Source: Psychrobacillus sp048572895
Lineage (GTDB): Bacteria; Bacillota; Bacilli; Bacillales_A; Planococcaceae
DNA: 64,000 nucleotides
Direction of reading: 5' to 3'
Assembly (NCBI RefSeq): GCF_048572895.1
Contig: NZ_CP183878.1
Location: forward strand, 3,100,001 to 3,164,000
This document shows positions 59,297 to 64,000 of this stretch, in pieces. Every line of letters starts with the position of its first letter. Within the stretch, counting starts at the first letter, position 1. Both the position numbers and the translations under genes were made by a program. The notes below the pieces were generated by a model. The model made no database searches. It was not told the origin of the DNA and saw nothing but the letters and a program-made list of their open reading frames with translations.

Positions 59297-60040
59297 ATGA
59301 ATCCAGAGCAAGTAGAACAGTTTCAGCAGATGAAAAAGAAAATGACGCGAATGATGCTGTTATATAAATTTGCATTAAGTGAGCTTGAAACAAAAATTGA
59401 AATTCTACGAGAAGAATTTTTAATGATCCACGAATATAATCCAATTGAACATACGAATTCTAGATTGAAATCACCAGAAAGTATATTGAAAAAACTTAAT
59501 CGAAAAGGTAAAAGTATTTCAGTAGAGAGCATACGAGAAAATGTGAAAGACATTGCGGGAATGCGGATTTCTTGTTCTTTTATTTCTGATATTTATCGGG
59601 TGTTTGACATGTTGGAAAAACAAAGTGATATAAAAGTATTGGAAGTAAAAGATTATATTAAAAATCCAAAAAGTAATGGCTATAAGAGTTTACATGTTTT
59701 ATTGGAAACTCCTGTTTTCATGTCGGATGGTAAGGAAATTGTAACAGTTGAAGTGCAAATCCGAACTATTGCGATGGACTTTTGGGCAAGCCTAGAACAT
59801 AAAATTTTTTATAAATATGATCAGTTTGTGCCCGAACAATTATTAAACGAGTTAAAAGAAGCTGCCGATTCCGCATTTGCACTAGATGAGAAGATGGAAA
59901 GACTGCATAATGAAGTAAAGGTTATTAAAAGCGAAAATAAAATAACCGAAGTAGATGAATTAACTAAGTTAATAAGCAATTCAAGCCAACCAATAACGAT
60001 TCCACCTGCTTTCCTAGAAATGCTGGAAAAAGTTAAATAA
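59297..60040 (+). CDS. Small alarmone synthetase (RelQ/YjbM-like, (p)ppGpp synthetase)
   Basis: 247 aa from ATG 59297 with GGAGCGC 8 bases upstream. The RelA/SpoT synthetase core is readable as DIAGMRISCSFISD, PKSNGYKSLH, then EVQIRTIAMDFWASLEHK, with the Tyr of KYD following. No hydrolase, TGS or ACT domain is present, so it is a stand-alone synthetase like YjbM/RelQ. It makes ppGpp from GDP or GTP and ATP. The N-terminal helix is long, as in tetramers. Alone between a terminator and repeat copy D. Confidence 0.92.
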   Translation: MNPEQVEQFQQMKKKMTRMMLLYKFALSELETKIEILREEFLMIHEYNPIEHTNSRLKSPESILKKLNRKGKSISVESIRENVKDIAGMRISCSFISDIYRVFDMLEKQSDIKVLEVKDYIKNPKSNGYKSLHVLLETPVFMSDGKEIVTVEVQIRTIAMDFWASLEHKIFYKYDQFVPEQLLNELKEAADSAFALDEKMERLHNEVKVIKSENKITEVDELTKLISNSSQPITIPPAFLEMLEKVK

Positions 60041-60073
60041 AATTATAAGCTGAAGATATTGTTGATTTCAATA

Positions 60074-60515
60074 AGAAAAACTAAGTAAAAAGACACCCGG
60101 TCCTTTAAATCCCTGTTTCTAGCGTTTTCAGTAGGCTTTGGACAGACGAGTCGTTATATATTACCGATTGATTTTTAAAGAAGCTGGTCGTGACTGCGTC
60201 ACGACCAGCTTCTCTTTTTTCGGTAATCTTATGGCGTTTGCCTGTCCCTGTCCGTCGCCCTCCTACAACTCTTAGAAACAGATTAGTGCGTTTTTGGATA
60301 ACTAGAGAAAAGCTGCTTTCCTATTTATAGAAGAAGCTCTGGAAGATGCAATTTCGTTAGCTATTTCGCTTCTTTATGAGTCAAACACTTACTACTTTTC
60401 TTTATTTCCACTAGTATAAAAGATAATCTGCTTTCTTCCACCTGAAACGGAAATCAGTCGTATTATTCATTTTTAAAAGAGCCCAAACCCAGTGTTCATA
60501 CTACATTTTTAAATA
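60074..60515 (+). repeat. Modular hairpin repeat, copy D
   Basis: About 440 bp. The box, stem, tip and linker are present and the GC-rich cassette is deleted cleanly (CTTTCTT joins CCACCTGAAACGG). The tip GAAGCTGGTCGTGAC/GTCACGACCAGCTTC differs from copy B by a compensated T-A to A-T pair. Nothing coding is seen. Confidence 0.82.
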
Positions 60516-60524
60516 CTTTCTATT

Positions 60525-60557
60525 AAAAAAGGACCTATTTCAGGTCTTTTTTTTCTA
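60525..60557. terminator. Bidirectional terminator
   Basis: AAAAAAGGACCT, short loop, AGGTCTTTTTTTT. It serves the MMPL gene on the minus strand. Confidence 0.75.
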
Positions 60558-60596
60558 TAGTTCAACTAGAATCTTATTGGGATTATTCACCCAATA

Positions 60597-62777
60597 TTAT
60601 TTCTTGTTTTTTTCCACTTCCTTCATAAATGCTTCTCCCTCAATATCTAAATTTGGAAGTATTTTATCTAACCACTTTGGTAAGTACCAAGCTGATTTCC
60701 CCATTATAATCATAACTGCTGGTACAATAGCCATTCTTACCACAAAAGCATCAAATAGAACACCAAATGTGAGGGCTAGTCCCATGGATTTAATCATTGG
60801 ATCTGGAGCTAACATAAATCCAGTAAATACAGAAATCATGATTAACCCTGCAGCTGTAACTACTCCACCACTGTCTCTCATCCCAGCTAAAACAGCCTCA
60901 CGTGCATTTCCCATATGTGTATATACTTCACGCATTCTACTAACTAAAAAGACCTCATAGTCCATGGCTAACCCGAACAAAATCCCTATCACAATCACAG
61001 GTAAAAAACTTAATACGGGATCCGCAATAGGAAATCCAAAAAGATCTATTAAGTTTCCATCCTGTACAACAAACACTGTAAATCCTAATGTAGCACCCAA
61101 AGAAAGTACAAATCCTAGAACTGCTTTTAATGGAACTAGAATTGACCTAAATACTAGTACCAATAAAACAAATGAAAATCCAATAATCAATAAAGCGAAT
61201 ACTGGCAATGCATCACTCAATTTTTGTGAGATATCAATGTTTACTGCCGTTGTTCCCGTAACCATCAAGGTTATATGATCTGACTTCTTCAGGGCATCAG
61301 ATCTTTTTCTAATGTCATTTACAAGTTCTTTTGTTGCTGCATCGTTTGATCCTGTTTCTGGAGTAATTGAAATCAGATATAAATCCCCTGATGGTCCAGG
61401 AATTGCAGGACTAACACTTTTGACATTTGATAAACCACTTAACTCTTCTATAGTATCATTTAACGCCAATTGTAAATTGGTTGTTTCACTTGAGGTTTTA
61501 GCAACTACAAGTAATGTTGCATGATGACCAGGTCCATAAGCTTCAGTTAATAAATCATATGCTTTTCTTTCTGTTGTCTCTTCATTTTTCGAACCGTTAT
61601 CTGGAAGACCAAGCTCCATATGGAGAATAGGAGTCGCAATAATAGAAAGAAGAACAATTCCAATAACTGCAACTCTCCATGGGCGTTTCGCTACAAAGTT
61701 TCCTCATCTATCGGAAGTAGTCTGTTTTTTATTACTTTTAATAATTTTGCTTAATAGTGCATTCTTTCTATCCGCTCCCACTTTATGTCCCATAATTCCT
61801 AAAAAGGCTGGAACCACAATAACTGCGATAAATATTGCAAATAAAACACAAAGAGCAGCAGATAGACCCATCATTGTTAAAAATGGTATCTGTGCAACAG
61901 ATAAACCTAACAGCGCAACAATAACAGTTATCCCAGCAAACACTACAGCACTGCCAGCTGTTCCAGTTGCAATTGCTACAGACTCTGAAACAGAATATCC
62001 TTCTTTCCTTTGTTGTCTAAAACGAGTCATTATAAACAAAGCATAATCGATTCCTACCGCTAATCCCAACATTGCAGCTAAAGTTATCGAAACAGAAGTA
62101 ATATCCAGATAATTTGTTCCAATAACTATCAATAGTAGGCCAATAGCTAGGCCAATAACTGCCATTAAAATTGGCATTCCTGCCGCTAAGAAGGATATAA
62201 AAGTAATTGCCAATATAATATAAGCTACAACTACTCCAATAGCCTCTGTGATTCCCCCAATTTCCAGTTCAGTGAATTCAACATCACCAGCTAACTCTGT
62301 TTGAATACCAGCGTCTCGAGTACTTTCAATATTTTCTTTAATATTTTCCTTTGATTTTTCTGATACTTTGTCTGCCGCTATATTGTAAGTAACAATAGCA
62401 TATCCTAGTTTCTTATCTTTACTTAAATTTCCTAATTCCACTGGACTTGCTACAGAAACAACATGTCCATCCTTTTCTTTTATCTCTATCAATGTATCTA
62501 TTATTACTTTATTAACCTCTTCAGAATCTAAGGTTTTATTTTCTGGTGCTTTTAATACTAATTGCACTTGACCACCTGTATTAAATGGAAATTCTTTTTT
62601 CATAAGTTGAAGTGCTTTTTCTGACTCTGTTCCTGGTATAGTCATCTCATCGGAAAAATTCGCCCCCAGATTTAGTGCAAAAACTGCGATAACGATGAGA
62701 ACTGCTAATGCGACTCCAATTACTTTCTTACTATTCGTTGCTGCCCATTTTCCTAATTTGTAAAGATACTTTGCCAT
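60597..62777 (-). pseudogene. MMPL/YdfJ-type RND exporter interrupted by a TGA
   Basis: From ATG 62777 (AAAGGAAAC upstream) the frame reads the N-terminal half of an MMPL protein, with an extracellular loop at about 35-165 and five or six membrane segments, to SDR and TGA at 61704-61706. The same frame then continues GNFVAKRPWRVAVIG and the second half to 60597 with no other lesion. Trp is expected at the TGA (family pattern RWGNF), so a TGG to TGA change explains it. About 726 residues if read through. It exports lipids or drugs in relatives. The two halves could still be separate proteins. Confidence 0.82.
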
Positions 62778-62811
62778 TTTAAGTTTCCTTTCATCCTAAA
62801 ATTACTCATCT

Positions 62812-62847
62812 AAAACAACTAGTTATTATTTATACACCTGTTGTTTT
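62812..62847. promoter_or_regulatory. Inverted repeat between MMPL and TetR genes
   Basis: AAAACAAC and GTTGTTTT with 20 bases between, in the divergent promoter region. A TetR operator is plausible. Confidence 0.4.
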
Positions 62848-62994
62848 AATAGAATAGACAGAGTATATTAAAGCTGTTGAAAGATAACAATAAGCAAAGA
62901 TAAACTACATGTTATTAAAAAGACAAATTTTAAAATTTTTGTTCGATTAACGACATATTAAATAGAATTGAATAGTAAGTTGGAGGCGAATTAC

Positions 62995-63525
62995 ATGGTT
63001 GGCATAAAAGGAAATCGGAGAACATTGTATAGTAAAAAAGTAATTATTGATGCTTTCTTACTTTTACTTCAGGCCAAAAACTTAAATAAAATTACTGTTA
63101 CTGAGATTTGCAAGGAAGCTGATATTAATCGTGGAACTTTTTATTCTTATTACAATGATCCGTTTGATTTAATGATAAGTATAGAAGATGAAATGATAGA
63201 TAATATGATGAGTAAAATAAATAATTCTGGAGACGAATCCCTCTATGGAGTATTGAATTTGATACTAGAAAATAAGGAGTTCTGCAAAATCATTTTAAAT
63301 GAAAAAAGTAGCTCACGGGTGTTTAATACAATTTTGAATTATACTTATGAAAATTCAATTGCGAAAAAGAAACAGTTACCAAATGCTAACGAGAATTATA
63401 TAGAATACTATTTCTCTTATTCAACAGGAGGAACCATTGAAGTAATACGAAAATGGATTAATGATGATATGAAAATTCCCGTTGAAGAAGTTGTCCAAAT
63501 CTTAGAAAGTATGTACTTAACCTAA
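62995..63525 (+). CDS. TetR family transcriptional regulator
   Basis: 176 aa from ATG 62995 with TTGGAGGCG upstream. HTH at about residues 11-57: IIDAFLLLL, then ITVTEICKEADINRGTFYSYY. The C-terminal domain is the short TetR_C type found with transporter genes. It is divergent from the MMPL exporter gene, which it probably represses. A terminator follows. Confidence 0.9.
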   Translation: MVGIKGNRRTLYSKKVIIDAFLLLLQAKNLNKITVTEICKEADINRGTFYSYYNDPFDLMISIEDEMIDNMMSKINNSGDESLYGVLNLILENKEFCKIILNEKSSSRVFNTILNYTYENSIAKKKQLPNANENYIEYYFSYSTGGTIEVIRKWINDDMKIPVEEVVQILESMYLT

Positions 63526-63577
63526 TCTCTATCAACGAAATTGAATCCAAGCAATGAATTCGAAAGGATATCAATAA

Positions 63578-63613
63578 AAGCTGCAATGACTAATTGTCGT
63601 TGCAGCTTTTTGC
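63578..63613 (+). terminator. Terminator after tetR
   Basis: AAAGCTGCAATGAC, loop, GTCGTTGCAGCTTTTTGC. Confidence 0.85.
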
Positions 63614-63742
63614 TTTATAAAATTGTATTTACAGTCCAAGCTTTGTTTAATAATTGGACATCTCTAGACTAAATATCCATTCCCACTCCTCATTTTTTCA
63701 TAAGCTAAATAGATATTTAAAATAAATGGAGGAGTTATTAAA

Positions 63743-64000
63743 TTGAGCAAATCAAATAAAGATTTTTCAAGTTCTAGTTCCCATCAGCACAAAAAGCGAC
63801 CTAATATACTTTTTATAATTGTTGACGAAGAGAGATTTCCGACTGTTTATGAAACCGAGGCCTTAAGAGAATGGCGAATGAAAAATTTAAAAACACATAA
63901 CCTTGTACAGAATAAGGGGATGACATTTTTAAACCATTATATTGGAAGTACGGCATGTTCTCCAAGTAGGACAACACTTTTCACCGGTCAGTATCCATCA
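63743..64000 (+). CDS. Sulfatase, N-terminal part (runs off the window)
   Basis: 86 codons from TTG 63743 with GGAGGAG 8 bases upstream. RPNILFIIVDEERFP begins the alkaline-phosphatase-like fold. The sulfatase signature ACSPSRTTLFTGQYPS carries the Cys that becomes formylglycine and the CxPSR motif. No signal peptide is visible. In this class the enzyme hydrolyses sulfate (or phosphonate) monoesters. The substrate cannot be told. Confidence 0.88.
   Translation, partial: MSKSNKDFSSSSSHQHKKRPNILFIIVDEERFPTVYETEALREWRMKNLKTHNLVQNKGMTFLNHYIGSTACSPSRTTLFTGQYPS

Noticed and set aside
60597..62777. Stop-codon reassignment of TGA to Trp
   Set aside because: Several intact genes end in TGA (18039, 43815, 49074 region), so general reassignment is unlikely.

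Overview
The window is low-GC DNA from a Gram-positive spore-former-type bacterium. It looks like Bacillales, and I would guess a Planococcaceae/Caryophanaceae-like genus such as Psychrobacillus, Sporosarcina or Lysinibacillus. The grounds are strong AGGAGG ribosome binding sites, frequent TTG/GTG starts, lipoprotein signals, a preQ1-I riboswitch on queT, a FusB-type EF-G-binding protein, PadR/DUF2812 and TIGR04104 families, and a GC-rich hairpin repeat of the kind seen between Bacillaceae genes. No rRNA, tRNA, CRISPR array, intact transposase or prophage was seen.

Layout. 1-12 kb is core and mixed: a PAS protein end, an FAD amine oxidase, an S66 peptidase, a zinc protease, dapF, a LysM-3D cell-wall protein, NUDIX and FusB proteins, a secreted MBL-fold protein with DUF3006, queT, and an osmoprotectant-type ABC transporter. 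12.4-26.8 kb is a long minus-strand catabolic locus: glyoxalase-fold ring-cleaving dioxygenase, HSL-type esterase, flavin monooxygenase, aromatic-acid MFS carrier, GntR regulator, two-subunit CoA transferase, MBL hydrolase, CocE-type esterase, DUF35 plus thiolase-fold pair, two phosphotriesterase-family proteins and a hotdog thioesterase. 27.8-35.2 kb is a gentisate cluster: DinB protein, two IclR regulators, 3-hydroxybenzoate 6-hydroxylase-like enzyme, fumarylpyruvate hydrolase-like enzyme, gentisate 1,2-dioxygenase and an MFS carrier. 35-44.5 kb holds a PLD-family protein, NUDIX and YbaK proteins, a decayed radical SAM gene, an MFS remnant, a GlcG/HbpS protein, an esterase lipoprotein and a two-component system. 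44.5-64 kb is a patchwork of small membrane proteins, methyltransferases, GNAT enzymes, a GGDEF remnant, PadR/DUF2812, a GST-type reductase, a viral-type phospholipase A2, a PepSY protein, a small alarmone synthetase, an interrupted MMPL exporter with its TetR regulator, and the start of a sulfatase.

How genes work together. The gentisate cluster reads as uptake (MFS), hydroxylation of 3-hydroxybenzoate to gentisate, ring opening to maleylpyruvate, isomerisation (no classical isomerase is present; the DinB protein is my candidate) and hydrolysis to pyruvate plus fumarate. An IclR-like palindrome is shared by both divergent promoters. The 12.4-26.8 kb locus is a separate pathway whose substrate I cannot name. 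It combines uptake, hydroxylation, ring cleavage, CoA transfer, and carbon-carbon cleavage by a thiolase-fold protein lacking the usual cysteines. It also carries a tandem pair of phosphotriesterase-family proteins, one with all metal ligands and one that has lost five of six.

Non-coding structure is unusually rich: four copies of a modular hairpin element (26.8, 38.2, 54.7 and 60.1 kb), six 15-bp mini-hairpins inside it, three intergenic arrays with a strict 21-bp period, a 32-bp perfect palindrome, and several good operator candidates.
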